Assembly (NCBI GenBank): GCA_032229975.1
Contig: JAVXVG010000046.1
Span: 44,903 to 108,902 of the forward strand
Source of the DNA: JAIVGV01 sp032229975
GTDB lineage: Bacteria > Acidobacteriota > Blastocatellia > Pyrinomonadales > Pyrinomonadaceae
DNA: 64,000 nt
Reading direction: 5' to 3'
Shown: piece after piece, positions 7,290-17,089 of the stretch
Position numbering within the stretch: position 1 is the first letter of the stretch
Layout: each line of letters begins with the position of its first letter
Position numbers and translations under genes: made by a program
The notes under the pieces: generated by a model
What the model was told of the DNA's origin: nothing
What the model saw: only the letters and a program-made list of their open reading frames with translations
Databases searched by the model: none

Positions 7290-9431
7290 ATGAACACGAA
7301 ATCGAAACTACAAGGCCTCCCCGACGCATTGCGCGAGCGCGTGCGCGCGACCGCGCGGGAGCATTTCAACATCTCGCTCGAACAGATTTCGGCTGAAGTC
7401 CCGCCGCGCACAGAGCTTGGCGATCTCGCTTTCCCCGTCGCCTTCGAGTTGGCGAAGCGTATCAAGCAGGCGACGGGCCAGAAGTCGAACCCGCGCGCGA
7501 TAGCCGAAGAACTACGCGCCGCGCTCGAACGAGAAGCGGGGGTTTCACGCGTCGAGGTTGCGGGCGCGGGCTATCTCAACGTCTTCTACAACCGTCCCGC
7601 CGCACTCGCGGGCATCGCACTTGGAAGCGACGAAGAGGATCGTGCTTCGACAACCGAAGATCAAAGTCGCGCGCCTCAACACGAGCACGACAAGTTGATC
7701 GTCGAGCACACGAACATCAACCCGAACAAGGCGGCCCACATCGGTCACCTTCGTAACGCAGTCCTCGGCGATGCTTTCGTGCGAATACTTCGCGCGCGTG
7801 GCGAGACGGTTGAAGTAGATAATTACATCGACAACACGGGCGTGCAGGTCGCCGATGTCGTCGTCGGCTTCGTTCATCTTGAGCGTATGACGCTCGAAGA
7901 TGTGCGACGAATGGATGCGTCGCTTCCGCCCGAACGGCCCTTCGATTATTACTGTTGGGATTTGTACGCGCGCGTCGGTCTCTTCTATCGCCACGGCAAC
8001 GCCGAGGCAAAGGAAGACCCGGAACTTTTAAAACTGCGCGTCGAAACTCTGCATGCGCTCGAAGCAGGTGACAACCCGACTGCTGAACTCGCTGACTACG
8101 TTGCGACGCGCGTCGTCGAGTGTCATTTGAAGACGATGCTGCGCCTCGGCATCGAATACGATCTGCTGCCGCGCGAGTCCGACATTTTGAAACTCGGTTT
8201 CTGGCAACGGGCCTTCGAGCGTCTGAAGGAAACGGATGCGATCCGCTTCGAGACCGAAGGGCGCAACGCCGGTTGCTGGGTGCTCCCCACAGAGATGCAC
8301 ACGGGCAACGACGAGCACGAGGCGGACAAGATCATCGTCCGCTCGAACGGCACGGTGACCTACGCGGGCAAAGACATCGCGTATCAACTGTGGAAGCTCG
8401 GCAAACTCGGTCTCGATTTCAACTACAAACCTTTTCACACCTACGAGGACGGCCACACCGTCTGGGTCACGACGAGCGATGCGAGCGAAGACTCGCAGAC
8501 GAGCAAGCGATCTCATTTCGGCGGCGGTCGCATCGTCTATAACGTGATCGACACGCGACAGTCTTACACGCAGGACGTGGTGCAGAAGGGCACGGCGGCC
8601 ATTGCCGCAGATGTCTCTTCGGAAGCAAGCGTGCACTTGAGCTATGAGGTCGTCGCGCTCTCGCCCGCAGCGTGTGAAGAGTTAGGGCTTGAGTTGAGCG
8701 CGGAAGATCGCGCGCGCCCGCACGTCGAGATGAGTGGACGACGCGGGCTCGGCGTCAAAGCAGACGATCTGCTCAACACGATTGAGGCGAACGCGTTGCG
8801 CGAAGTGGAAGCGCGCCACGCGGAACTCTCCGGCGACGAGAAGCGCAAGACCGCGCACACAATCGCCGTCGGCGCGCTGCGCTACTTCCTCTTGAAGTGG
8901 ACGCGTAACTCGATCATCGCCTTCGACTTCAAGGAGGCCCTCTCCTTCGAGGGCGAGACCGGCCCCTACTGTCAATACGCGGCGGTGCGCGCCAACTCGA
9001 TCTTCCGCAAGCTCGACGACGCTACCTTGCGCGCCGCGCGCGAGTTCGTTGCGGGAGCGACCGACGTTGCGGGCGTCGAGCCTGATGCGGAAGGGAGTGC
9101 GATAGCAAGCGACGCGGCTGCGAGCAGAGCGACGGAGATCGGTCGCGTTCTCGAAGGCGAAGCGGGCGACGAGTTATGGTCGCTCGTCACGCTCGCGGGC
9201 CGGCTCGATGAAGCCATCGCGCAGGCGGCGGCGCAGGCAGAGCCGGCCCACCTCGCCAAGTTCGTCTTCCAACTCGCGCGCGCCTTCAACCTCTTCTATC
9301 ATCGACATCGCATCATCGTCGAAGAGGACGCCGCGCGCCGCGCCGTGCTCATCAACATCGCCGCGCACGTCCGCGATCACTTGACGCGCGGGCTGAGTAC
9401 GCTCGGCATCGACGTACCGGAAAAGATGTGA
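7290..9431 (+). CDS. argS: Arginyl-tRNA synthetase
   Basis: Class I synthetase charging tRNA-Arg. The N-terminal Add1 domain covers about residues 1-110. HIGH is exact (NKAAHIGHLRN, near residue 150). The KMSKS-equivalent loop is MSGRRG, a variant seen in many ArgRS. QYAAVRANSIFRK opens the DALR anticodon-binding domain that runs to the C-terminus. Length (713 residues) is long for the family because of insertions around residues 200-260. The frame is open from 7116, but the ATG at 7290 precedes the recognisable N-terminus, with GGAG about ten bases upstream. It is divergent from the sirtuin. Confidence 0.95.
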   Translation: MNTKSKLQGLPDALRERVRATAREHFNISLEQISAEVPPRTELGDLAFPVAFELAKRIKQATGQKSNPRAIAEELRAALEREAGVSRVEVAGAGYLNVFYNRPAALAGIALGSDEEDRASTTEDQSRAPQHEHDKLIVEHTNINPNKAAHIGHLRNAVLGDAFVRILRARGETVEVDNYIDNTGVQVADVVVGFVHLERMTLEDVRRMDASLPPERPFDYYCWDLYARVGLFYRHGNAEAKEDPELLKLRVETLHALEAGDNPTAELADYVATRVVECHLKTMLRLGIEYDLLPRESDILKLGFWQRAFERLKETDAIRFETEGRNAGCWVLPTEMHTGNDEHEADKIIVRSNGTVTYAGKDIAYQLWKLGKLGLDFNYKPFHTYEDGHTVWVTTSDASEDSQTSKRSHFGGGRIVYNVIDTRQSYTQDVVQKGTAAIAADVSSEASVHLSYEVVALSPAACEELGLELSAEDRARPHVEMSGRRGLGVKADDLLNTIEANALREVEARHAELSGDEKRKTAHTIAVGALRYFLLKWTRNSIIAFDFKEALSFEGETGPYCQYAAVRANSIFRKLDDATLRAAREFVAGATDVAGVEPDAEGSAIASDAAASRATEIGRVLEGEAGDELWSLVTLAGRLDEAIAQAAAQAEPAHLAKFVFQLARAFNLFYHRHRIIVEEDAARRAVLINIAAHVRDHLTRGLSTLGIDVPEKM

Positions 9432-9582
9432 TGCGGTTTATGTCGGAGCAAACGAAGGCCATCGCTCGGCTGCGCTTCGGGTCGCGCTTTCAGGCGCGAG
9501 AGACGTATATTAGCAAGCGGTCGGCAGTGAATATCTCTCGGTCTTCAGGTTCGACAAAGCTGAATGCCGATATGATCATTCC

Positions 9583-9610
9583 GGCTGAAAACTGAAAACT
9601 CAAAACTGGA
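9583..9610. repeat. 7-mer tandem array 5 (single arm)
   Basis: GCTGAAA ACTGAAA, then ACTCAAA ACTGG: four degenerate 7-mers directly upstream of the DAHP synthase gene. I could not find a matching inverted arm, so this looks like a half-element. Confidence 0.6.
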
Positions 9611-9618
9611 TTATCGAT

Positions 9619-10638
9619 ATGCTGATCGTAATGAAGGCCGGTGCGACGGAGCGCGAGATCGAGGACGTGCTGCGCATCATCAAGGAACTCGGCTTGCGGC
9701 CACACTCGATGCCGGGCGCGACACGCACCGCCATCGGCATCACGGGCAATCAGGGCGCGGTCGATCCCTCGCACTTCGAGTTGCTGCCCGGCGTCGCCGA
9801 AGCGATCCGTGTCACGAAGCCCTACAAACTGATCTCGCTCGACCTGCGACCTGAAAAGACCATCGTGCGCGTCGGCGATGCGACCATCGGCGGCGAAGAG
9901 TTGGCGATCATCGCGGGCCCCTGCGCGGTCGAGAGTCGCGCGCAGACGTTCGCCGTTGCGGAGGCGGTGCGTCGCAGTGGTGCAAGATTTTTTCGCGGTG
10001 GAGCTTACAAGCCGCGCACGTCGCCGTATGCGTTTCAGGGTCTCGGCGAAGAAGGCTTGAAGATACTTGCCGAAGTGCGCGAGGCCTACGGTTTGAAGAT
10101 CGTGACGGAAGCTCTGGACGAGCACGGCGTCGATCTGGTCGAGCGTTACGCCGACGTGATCCAGATCGGCGCGCGCAATATGCAGAACTTCTCTCTGCTC
10201 AAGCGGGCCGGTCGCTCGTCGTTGCCGGTGCTGCTCAAGCGCGGCATGGCGGCGACGCTCGAAGAGTGGCTGCTCGCCGCCGAGTACGTGATGTCCGAGG
10301 GCAACTACAACGTGATCTTGTGCGAGCGCGGCGTGCGCACCTTCGCGCAGCACACACGCAACACTTTAGACCTCGCGGCGATCCCTGCGGTGCGACGCGT
10401 CTCGCATCTGCCTGTCGTCATCGATCCTTCGCACGGCACGGGCCACAACTACATGGTCGCGCCGCTTGCGCGCGCCGGAGTCGCCTGCGGCGCAGATGGC
10501 CTCATCATTGAAGTTCATGATCAGCCCGAACGGGCCCTCTCCGATGGCGCGCAGGCTCTCACGCTCGAACAGTACGAACAGATCGTCGGCGAGGTGCGGG
10601 CCATCCACGAAGTCATCGCGCCCGCGCCCGTGGGCTGA
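9619..10638 (+). CDS. aroF: 3-deoxy-7-phosphoheptulonate (DAHP) synthase, type I-beta
   Basis: First enzyme of the shikimate pathway; joins phosphoenolpyruvate and erythrose 4-phosphate. The N-terminal ~70 residues form the ferredoxin-like regulatory extension of the AroA-I-beta/AroG(f) group, as in Thermotoga and Bacillus relatives. The catalytic barrel carries GPCAVES, FRGGAYKPRTSPY, KRGMAATLEEW and IDPSHGTGH. Length 339 is normal. It stands alone downstream of argS and ends at a strong bidirectional terminator. The N-terminal domain suggests feedback control by an aromatic amino acid, which is inference from the family. Confidence 0.95.
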   Translation: MLIVMKAGATEREIEDVLRIIKELGLRPHSMPGATRTAIGITGNQGAVDPSHFELLPGVAEAIRVTKPYKLISLDLRPEKTIVRVGDATIGGEELAIIAGPCAVESRAQTFAVAEAVRRSGARFFRGGAYKPRTSPYAFQGLGEEGLKILAEVREAYGLKIVTEALDEHGVDLVERYADVIQIGARNMQNFSLLKRAGRSSLPVLLKRGMAATLEEWLLAAEYVMSEGNYNVILCERGVRTFAQHTRNTLDLAAIPAVRRVSHLPVVIDPSHGTGHNYMVAPLARAGVACGADGLIIEVHDQPERALSDGAQALTLEQYEQIVGEVRAIHEVIAPAPVG

Positions 10639-10678
10639 CGCAAGAGCGACGATCCGCGATCATCGCGCGGGTAAGAAG

Positions 10679-10718
10679 AAAGATCGGCTGTGCACCTTAG
10701 CGCACGCCGATCTTTTCG
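10679..10718. terminator. Bidirectional intrinsic terminator
   Basis: AAAGATCGGC (10679-10688) pairs with GCCGATCTTT (10706-10715), with an additional inner TGTGC/GCGCA pairing and a short loop. It lies between the convergent DAHP synthase and receiver genes. T-rich sequence follows on both strands. Confidence 0.85.
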
Positions 10719-10738
10719 CTTTCGACAGTCTCTCCGTT

Positions 10739-11107
10739 TTACGTTTGATCGTCGCCCTGAATGAGTTGTGAAAGTTGTTGTGTGAAGACGGAGCGCGGGA
10801 GCACGCGGTCGAACCCTGCGGTAATGGCGCGGTCGCGCAGCTCTGTCTGGACGTGTGAGAAGAATCCGAGGAGCGGCACGTCTCGAAGATCGGCGTCGGC
10901 TTTTAAGGCTTGGGCCAGCGCGACCGCGTCGCAGCGTTCGGAGTGTAGATCGGCGACGATGAGACTGGGGCGATTCGCGCGCGCTTTCTCAATTGCAGAC
11001 TCGACGTTGCGCGCCTTGTCGTAGTCAACGCCGAGGCTTTCCGCCGTCGCGCGAATCTTCGACGCGAAGAACATATCATCGACCGCGATCAAAACACGCC
11101 TTTTCAT
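10739..11107 (-). CDS. Atypical single-domain response regulator receiver
   Basis: CheY-like receiver fold of 122 residues with no output domain. The acidic pocket (Asp10, Asp11) and a candidate phospho-acceptor Asp53 (VADLHSE) are visible, and Ser84 (GFFSH) matches the Thr/Ser switch. The normally invariant Lys after strand 5 appears to be Arg105 (LPRS). It could act as a diffusible signalling adaptor or as a phosphorylation-independent module. No histidine kinase is adjacent. It is divergent from the RNA methyltransferase gene and convergent with the DAHP synthase gene. Confidence 0.75.
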   Translation of the reverse strand: MKRRVLIAVDDMFFASKIRATAESLGVDYDKARNVESAIEKARANRPSLIVADLHSERCDAVALAQALKADADLRDVPLLGFFSHVQTELRDRAITAGFDRVLPRSVFTQQLSQLIQGDDQT

Positions 11108-11251
11108 TTACCATCGCCTCATGCTTTCTTGTTAAACTTGCACGCTCTCTCTTCAAACTCTTTGAGATTGTGCAACGCCTCGCATGTCCACGCAAATTCA
11201 CATGGGAAACGCGCGGCGCGAAGCAGTTGCAATAACGTTGGGCCGCCAGAG

Positions 11252-12046
11252 ATGATCAACAGCCGACAGAACTCGCTGGCACGGCGCGCGCGTGCCGTGC
11301 GCGAACGCGACGTGGAAGGTCTCATCTTCGTCGAAGGGTTGCGGCTATGCGAAGAAGCTGCACGCTCGCGTCTCTACGTCGAAGATATTTTGTTCACTGA
11401 GAAGTTCGCGTCTGACGAAAGAGGCGCGAGGCTGCTTGAAGAGTTGCGCCGGGTCGGCGCGAGGGCCGCTGAAGTTTCCGAAGACGTGCTCGATTTCGTG
11501 GCGGACACGAAGACGCCGCAGGGGATCGTTCTGCTTGCGAATGGCCCCGCGTGCGACGCTGTGACTTTCGAGTCATCGTTGACGCGCGAGCCGCTCGTCG
11601 TCGTCATGCACGGAATTAACAACGCTGCGAACGCGGGCGCGATGCTGCGCGTAGCGGAGGCTGCGGGTGCGGCGGGCGTTGTCGCGACGCAGGGCACAGC
11701 CGATCTGCTCTCGCCCAAAGCGTTGCGTAGCGCGATGGGATCGGCGTTTCGTCTGCCGATCTGGTCGGGGGCCAGCTTTCATGAAGTGATCGAATGGTGT
11801 CACGTGCGCGAGATCGAAACGGTCAGCACAGACCTCGACGCGAAACAATCTCACACCGAACACGACTGGCACGGCGCGCACGCGATCATCTGCGGCGCGG
11901 AGGCCGGTGGGCTCGCGTCGGAAGAGATCGCGCAGACGAACGCGCGCGTGCGTATTCCGATGCGCGAGCCGGTCGAGAGTTTGAACGTCGCGGTCGCACT
12001 CGGCGTTGTGCTCTACGAGGCGGCGCGGCAGCGTGGTTTCGCGTGA
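11252..12046 (+). CDS. TrmH/SpoU family RNA 2'-O-methyltransferase
   Basis: SAM-dependent methyltransferase of the SPOUT fold acting on rRNA or tRNA. The N-terminal substrate-binding domain (FVEGLRLCEEA) precedes the catalytic domain with motif 1 NNAANAGAMLRVAEAAG, motif 2 ICGAEAGGLA and motif 3 IPMREPVESLNVAVALGV. The frame is open from 11129, but I start at the ATG at 11252 (MINSRQNSLARRARAV), typical of this family's N-terminus. Length is 265 residues. The target RNA position cannot be told from the sequence. Confidence 0.9.
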   Translation: MINSRQNSLARRARAVRERDVEGLIFVEGLRLCEEAARSRLYVEDILFTEKFASDERGARLLEELRRVGARAAEVSEDVLDFVADTKTPQGIVLLANGPACDAVTFESSLTREPLVVVMHGINNAANAGAMLRVAEAAGAAGVVATQGTADLLSPKALRSAMGSAFRLPIWSGASFHEVIEWCHVREIETVSTDLDAKQSHTEHDWHGAHAIICGAEAGGLASEEIAQTNARVRIPMREPVESLNVAVALGVVLYEAARQRGFA

Positions 12047-12266
12047 GGGTCATAAATTAATGCTGCGATCCGTGGGCGAAAGCGTCGAACAGGCTTTTCT
12101 CCTTTTTATCTTTCACCGTTTGCCCTTAGAATAGCTTCGCAAGTAAAACGAAAAAAGTTCACTCCCCCGCTTGCCGCGCGTTTCGACGAACGCGCCTCGA
12201 AGCGTGACATGGACAACTCTCGCAACGCGCCGCGAACCTGCGCGCGGCGTGATCGTAATTGAGTGT

Positions 12267-13109
12267 ATGGACAAGCCTGAGAAGAAGCCTGACGGTGTGA
12301 AGCGCGACGAGGCGTTGGTCGAGCGACTGCTGCGGCGCGTCTTCGACCGCATGGGCGCGGCTGTTGATCGCAAGCTCGGTCGCACGGGCGAGGCAGGCAC
12401 AGTCTTCACCACGTCGAATCTCATCGAGCGCATGGAGCGTTTGATCGATGAGCGCGTGCGCGAGGATGCGCGGCGTGGCCGGATCGCGCCGCACCTCATG
12501 AAACTTAAGATCGAATGGGGCACGCATTCGGAAGCCCCGGCGGATGCGATCAAGGAGCTTGAGAACGAAGTGCTCGCCGCCGCCATCGATCACATCAACG
12601 ACGCTCGTCTGCGCACGCTCGCGCCCGTCGAGGTGGAGACGGTCGTCGATATTTTTACGAGCGGCATCGCTGTCGATCCGACGTTCGGCGAGTTTGAAGA
12701 TGATCTCAAGCGCGAGGACGAGGAACGTCGTCGCGCCGAAGCGGGTGGCCCGGACGTGCCGCACACACAGCCCGGCTCGCTCGCTGCACAGAAGGATGTG
12801 CGCATTGTTGCACGCACGACGATTGGACGCGAGACGACAGAGACGCCGCTCGCTTTCAAGCCGGGCGGCAGGCGTTTGAACGTGGGGCGCGCATCCGACA
12901 GCGACCTCTACTTGAATCATCCGAGCGTCTCGAAAATTCACGCGGCGTTGTTGATGAACCGCGAGGGGACGCTCCTCGTCTCCGACACCGGCTCGACCAA
13001 CGGCACTTTCATCAATGGCCGTCGCATCGCTTACGGCGAGGCGCGTCATGTCGAAGACGGCGACGTGATCGGCTTCGGCGATGTGGAGGTCAGATTTAGA
13101 AGAACGTAA
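12267..13109 (+). CDS. FHA-domain protein with FhaA-type N-terminal domain
   Basis: Two-domain signalling protein of 280 residues. The N-terminal ~130 residues resemble the DUF3662/FhaA_N domain of actinobacterial FhaA (ERMERLIDERVREDARRG, APADAIKELENEVL). The C-terminal FHA domain (about residues 200-278) keeps the phosphothreonine-binding residues: VGRASDSD, HPSVSKIHA and GSTNGTFINGRRI. FHA domains read Thr phosphorylation, so it probably docks with the kinase at 18753. The ATG at 12267 is chosen over the in-frame codon at 12171 because the N-terminal domain starts here. First gene of the envelope cluster. Its stop touches inverted repeat 6. Confidence 0.85.
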   Translation: MDKPEKKPDGVKRDEALVERLLRRVFDRMGAAVDRKLGRTGEAGTVFTTSNLIERMERLIDERVREDARRGRIAPHLMKLKIEWGTHSEAPADAIKELENEVLAAAIDHINDARLRTLAPVEVETVVDIFTSGIAVDPTFGEFEDDLKREDEERRRAEAGGPDVPHTQPGSLAAQKDVRIVARTTIGRETTETPLAFKPGGRRLNVGRASDSDLYLNHPSVSKIHAALLMNREGTLLVSDTGSTNGTFINGRRIAYGEARHVEDGDVIGFGDVEVRFRRT

Positions 13110-13222
13110 ATGGTAAGTGGTGAATGGTGAATGGCAGTTTCCGCTCGTCGCCTCTTGATGAGTGTGGTTAGCGCATTCACCGTTCGATCACGATTAACCA
13201 TCTACAATTCACCATTGACCAA
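13109..13222. repeat. 7-mer inverted repeat 6
   Basis: Left arm 13109-13136 (TGGTAAG TGGTGAA TGGTGAA TGG) and right arm 13174-13221 (words CATTCACCGTT, GATTAACCAT, ATTCACCATTGACCA) are inverted relatives. The element fills the gap between the FHA and PBP genes and ends 3 bases before the chosen PBP start codon. Confidence 0.8.
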
Positions 13223-13223
13223 T

Positions 13224-15230
13224 ATGTTTCTACTCGAAGCGTTGCCGGAAAAACAGCCTGCGGTTTTGAGTCTCGTCTATACGGGCGGGCTGGTGTTGAT
13301 GCTCCTGCTGTTGGGGCTCGGACTCGTGCGCGGAATGAGGCGCAGGCGAACCGGCCTCTCTGCGGTCGCCTCAGACGATATGCCGAACGAGGTGCGCAAG
13401 CGTCTCGGCGTCACATCGACGAATCGCGGGCTCTACGCGCTGCGCTGGCTCTTCATCTTGCTCGCGCTCTCTGTCTTCGGCTTCCACGTCTATTGGGCGC
13501 GCTATGCGGCGGCGACGAACGACCGTTTTCAGGAGTTGTCGTACAAAGATTTGCGCAATCGTCGTCTCGCCGAATCGACTCTGCGCGGCTGGATCATGGA
13601 TCGCACGGGCAAGCTCGACAGCGCGATAGCTCTCTACAAGCGACAGCCCGACGGCAAGATCGAGCGCGAATATCCGCTCGACCGCGAGATGGCCCAACTG
13701 CTCGGATCGGAGCGCGGCGATCCCGGCTTGGAGCGGGCCCTCTTCGGCATCCAGAGCCAGTCTGCGCCCGAATCCATTGACCTCGCGCTCGACCGCGACG
13801 TGAAGCTCCCCGCGAACCTCGACGTGCAGCTCACGATCAGTGGCGAGTTGCAGAAGGCCGCCGTCGATCAGTTGAAGGATAGACACGGCGCGGTTGTCGT
13901 TCTCAACCCACAGACCGGCGAAGTGTTGGCGATGTATAGCAACCCTTCCTATTCTCTACAGGAAGTGCAAGACGAGTCGAACTGGATCAAGCTGAACGCG
14001 AACGAGCGCGACCGTCCGTTAGTTAATCGCGCGCTCGGCGCGTACTACGTGCCCGGCTCGACGTTCAAGACCGTCGTGATGACCGCCGCCTACCTTAACG
14101 GGATGCAGGACTCGACCTTCTCCGGCTACCCCGGCGGCTACATGGCCGAGCCGGGCGCGAAGCCGATCACGGACGACAACGGCTCGTGTGAAGTGTGTGG
14201 CCCGATGCACATGGATCAGGCGTTGATGATCTCAAGCAATCAGTTCTTCGCACAGATGGCCGTCAAGCTCGGGCCTGAAAAGCTGGCCGCCACCGCCAAG
14301 CTGCTCGGCATCGGCACGTATGATGATGCCAACGATCTCCTGCGAGGCCGCAAGCGCGCTGACATCTGGAACGCGAGCACTGATGCTGTTGCGCGCGCAC
14401 TCGCCCCACGCGAGTCAACGATGCTCGCGAACGCGAAGATGCGGAGGTACGATCTTGCGCTCGAAGGTTTCGGGCAGGGCTACGCGGGACAGATGACGCC
14501 GCTTCAGATGGCGATGGTCGTTTCGGCAATCGGAAATTTGCAGGGCCAGTTGATGAAGCCGAGGATCGAGTTCAACCGGCCGAACGCGGTCTTCAATCAA
14601 GTCATGACGCCGCAGATCGCGGCGGACGAACGTCGTATCATGGGACTCGTCTCGATGGGGCCCTCTGGAACGGCGACGAGCGTCTTCGCACCCGTCACCG
14701 CGCAAGGGATCACTTCCGGCGGCAAGACCGGCACGGCGCAGAAGGAGGTGCCGGAATATGATCCGAAGACCGGCGAGATGAAGACGACGAAGAAGTATGA
14801 GCGCGACCGTCGCGGCAACATCATACGCGAATACGAAGTGCCCGTGCTTTCGCCGGAGAAGCGGATCGACAGTTGGTTTCTCTGCATGGCTCCCCTTGAA
14901 TACCCGCAACTCGCCATCGCCGTCATCGTCGAAGGCGGCGGCTATGGCGCGCGTGCTGCTGCGCCCATCGCCGCCGCGCTCGTCTTGAAGGCGCGCGATC
15001 TGGGCCTGCTCGGACAGGTCGGCAATCCTGCCGCGCAACAGGGCAAGCCGGGGCAGCTTCAGCCACAGACGAAGAACAAAGCGGGACAGAACGCGCGACC
15101 GACGCAGGCACAAACGCCCACGCAGTCGCCGACGCAACCACAGTCGCAGACGAACACGGCACAACCCGCACAGCGTCGGCAACCACGCGCGCAACCCGCT
15201 CCGTCGCCGCCCGCGAACAACAATCGTTGA
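13224..15230 (+). CDS. Penicillin-binding protein, transpeptidase (PbpA/FtsI-like)
   Basis: Class B PBP that crosslinks peptidoglycan outside the membrane. Catalytic motifs are complete: Ser279-Thr-Phe-Lys282, Ser337-Ser-Asn339 and Lys501-Thr-Gly. There are hydrophobic segments at about residues 15-35 and 75-95, the second probably the signal-anchor. The last ~65 residues are a Gln/Pro/Thr-rich tail, unusual for this family. The frame is open from 13131, but that part reads out of repeat 6; the ATG at 13224 is used, with no visible Shine-Dalgarno. It precedes the FtsW/RodA gene, the normal SEDS-bPBP pairing. Confidence 0.92.
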   Translation: MFLLEALPEKQPAVLSLVYTGGLVLMLLLLGLGLVRGMRRRRTGLSAVASDDMPNEVRKRLGVTSTNRGLYALRWLFILLALSVFGFHVYWARYAAATNDRFQELSYKDLRNRRLAESTLRGWIMDRTGKLDSAIALYKRQPDGKIEREYPLDREMAQLLGSERGDPGLERALFGIQSQSAPESIDLALDRDVKLPANLDVQLTISGELQKAAVDQLKDRHGAVVVLNPQTGEVLAMYSNPSYSLQEVQDESNWIKLNANERDRPLVNRALGAYYVPGSTFKTVVMTAAYLNGMQDSTFSGYPGGYMAEPGAKPITDDNGSCEVCGPMHMDQALMISSNQFFAQMAVKLGPEKLAATAKLLGIGTYDDANDLLRGRKRADIWNASTDAVARALAPRESTMLANAKMRRYDLALEGFGQGYAGQMTPLQMAMVVSAIGNLQGQLMKPRIEFNRPNAVFNQVMTPQIAADERRIMGLVSMGPSGTATSVFAPVTAQGITSGGKTGTAQKEVPEYDPKTGEMKTTKKYERDRRGNIIREYEVPVLSPEKRIDSWFLCMAPLEYPQLAIAVIVEGGGYGARAAAPIAAALVLKARDLGLLGQVGNPAAQQGKPGQLQPQTKNKAGQNARPTQAQTPTQSPTQPQSQTNTAQPAQRRQPRAQPAPSPPANNNR

Positions 15231-15373
15231 CAATGAATCTGTGGCGATGAGAAATGCGGAGAGAATTTTCGACGGCGCAGCATGAGAAAGATGGCCGGCG
15301 GGATTTGAAGTTGACGAGTCGAGAGCGAAGTAACAGACACCATGAGAACTAAGGTGGCCCATAGAATCCAATT

Positions 15374-17089
15374 ATGAAGAATCGTGCCTCGTCACACCTG
15401 CTGTTGCTGCTCCTGATCTTCGGCTTACAAGTCACAGGCTACGTCGCCGTCTATCGCGCGGCGTTGCTGCGCGGCTTTGAGCCGACGACCGTGGGCGCGG
15501 CGCGCGATCTCGCGCTCTACTTACCGCTCTTCGCTATTCTCTTCTGGCTCTCGCGTCGCATGAAGTTTCAGGGCAACTGGGTGCTCTACACGACCGCCTT
15601 GCTGCTCTTCTCCGTCGGCGCGCTCGTGCAGTACAGGCTCTACAGCGATCCCGAATACAACTCGCGCAACAAGGCCGAGGCGCGCGCCGAGAAGACACAG
15701 GTCTTGCGCCTGCGCTACATCAATGAATTCTACGGGCCCGATAAGAAACAGATACTCGGCCTGCCCACGGACGCCACGCAAGCGCAGTCTGATCTGACGC
15801 CGCAACTCTCGCATCAATCGAACATCACTGCGACGAGCGCGCTCACTTCTAGTTACACGTGGATTCCGATCTTCGCCTTCCTCTTGATGGCGTTCGCTTA
15901 TTGGGCCTGTGTGCAGGATCGATATCTTGATTGGGTACAACGCCACAGCTTTATCGTCGTGCTCCTCACGCTCGTCCCACTTTTCGCGGCGGTCTTAACG
16001 TCGCGCGCGGGCAAGGCGCTCGGCAACATGACGCCGTGGGAGCCTTCGAAGATTCCCTTCCTGCTCGGCTTCGCCGGAATTCTAACGGCTTACTATCGCG
16101 ATCTCGCAAAGACCTACTGGGGCTTTCCGCGCGCGCAGGCCATCGTGCCGTTGCTCGTGATGGCCTTGATTCCCTTCTTCCCCTTCTTCGTCCTGCAAGA
16201 CTTCGGGCAGATGCTCGTCTTTAGCGGCGCATACGCGACGCTCTATCTTGTCGCCGTCAGAAGGTGGCCCCAACTGCTCGTCTTCGTCGGCTCGATTATC
16301 ATCGTCATCGGCATACTCGTCGTCGGCTCGCTCCCGCCATCGGTTCAAGAGAAAGTTCCATTGCTGCCGACGCTCGCCGCGCCCGTGCAAGCCGCGCTGC
16401 CATCGCGCATCAAGCAACGCTTTCATCTCTGGCTCGACGGCTTCGATCCGCCTTCGCCCGACACCGCATGGTGGAAGAAGGACTATGATGACGCGCTCGC
16501 GCGCGACGCACGCATGAAGGAGCTGGCAGAGCAGAGTCCCGCGATGCAGAAGACCGTCAACGTTGACGTGTGGTTCGACCGCATCGCCTTCCAACCCTCG
16601 CAGGCCACCTTCGGCATCGTTTCCGGAGGCACGACGGGTCGCGGACTCGGATTAGGCTTCGCGGAAGTTATTCCAGTCGCTGACTCAGACTACATCTATG
16701 CGGCTATCGGTGAAGAACTCGGGCTCGCGGGCGGCGCGGTCGTCATCCTCGCGCTCATCGTCTTCGTGAGCGCGGGCGTGCGCACGGCGATTGATGCGCG
16801 TGATATGTTCACGAAACTCTGCTCCGCAGGTCTCACCGCGTTCATAGGCTTTCAGGCCCTCGTCAACATCGGCGGCATCACGCGCGCGCTGCCGATGACG
16901 GGCATCACGCTGCCCTTCGTCTCGCACGGCGGCTTCAGCCTCATCACCAGCTTCGCCATGCTCGGAATGCTCTTGGCTTTCTCGCACCGCAACGCTCGCG
17001 ACGCACGCGGGGCGATGCCGCCCGAACGTTTCAAGAACGTCGCCGCGAACGCAGGCGAGACCATCACGATCCCGGAGGCGGTTGAATGA
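15374..17089 (+). CDS. FtsW/RodA/SpoVE (SEDS) glycosyltransferase
   Basis: Multi-pass membrane peptidoglycan polymerase, partner of the preceding transpeptidase. I count at least ten hydrophobic segments over 571 residues. The SEDS signature near the C-terminus is ITLPFVSHGGFSL (usually PFxSYGG), and GFAEVIPVADSDYIYAAIGEELG is the conserved extracellular loop region. It is longer than usual RodA (~370-420) because of two large loops (about residues 90-155 and 325-410). The stop overlaps the PP2C start by 4 bases (ATGA), arguing for co-translation. The spacer before it (15231-15373) shows nothing firm. Confidence 0.92.
   Translation: MKNRASSHLLLLLLIFGLQVTGYVAVYRAALLRGFEPTTVGAARDLALYLPLFAILFWLSRRMKFQGNWVLYTTALLLFSVGALVQYRLYSDPEYNSRNKAEARAEKTQVLRLRYINEFYGPDKKQILGLPTDATQAQSDLTPQLSHQSNITATSALTSSYTWIPIFAFLLMAFAYWACVQDRYLDWVQRHSFIVVLLTLVPLFAAVLTSRAGKALGNMTPWEPSKIPFLLGFAGILTAYYRDLAKTYWGFPRAQAIVPLLVMALIPFFPFFVLQDFGQMLVFSGAYATLYLVAVRRWPQLLVFVGSIIIVIGILVVGSLPPSVQEKVPLLPTLAAPVQAALPSRIKQRFHLWLDGFDPPSPDTAWWKKDYDDALARDARMKELAEQSPAMQKTVNVDVWFDRIAFQPSQATFGIVSGGTTGRGLGLGFAEVIPVADSDYIYAAIGEELGLAGGAVVILALIVFVSAGVRTAIDARDMFTKLCSAGLTAFIGFQALVNIGGITRALPMTGITLPFVSHGGFSLITSFAMLGMLLAFSHRNARDARGAMPPERFKNVAANAGETITIPEAVE

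Noticed and set aside
9432..9582. Possible tRNA or small RNA between argS and the DAHP synthase gene
   Set aside because: A GGTTCGAC string suggests a T-loop, but no acceptor or anticodon stem can be drawn around it.
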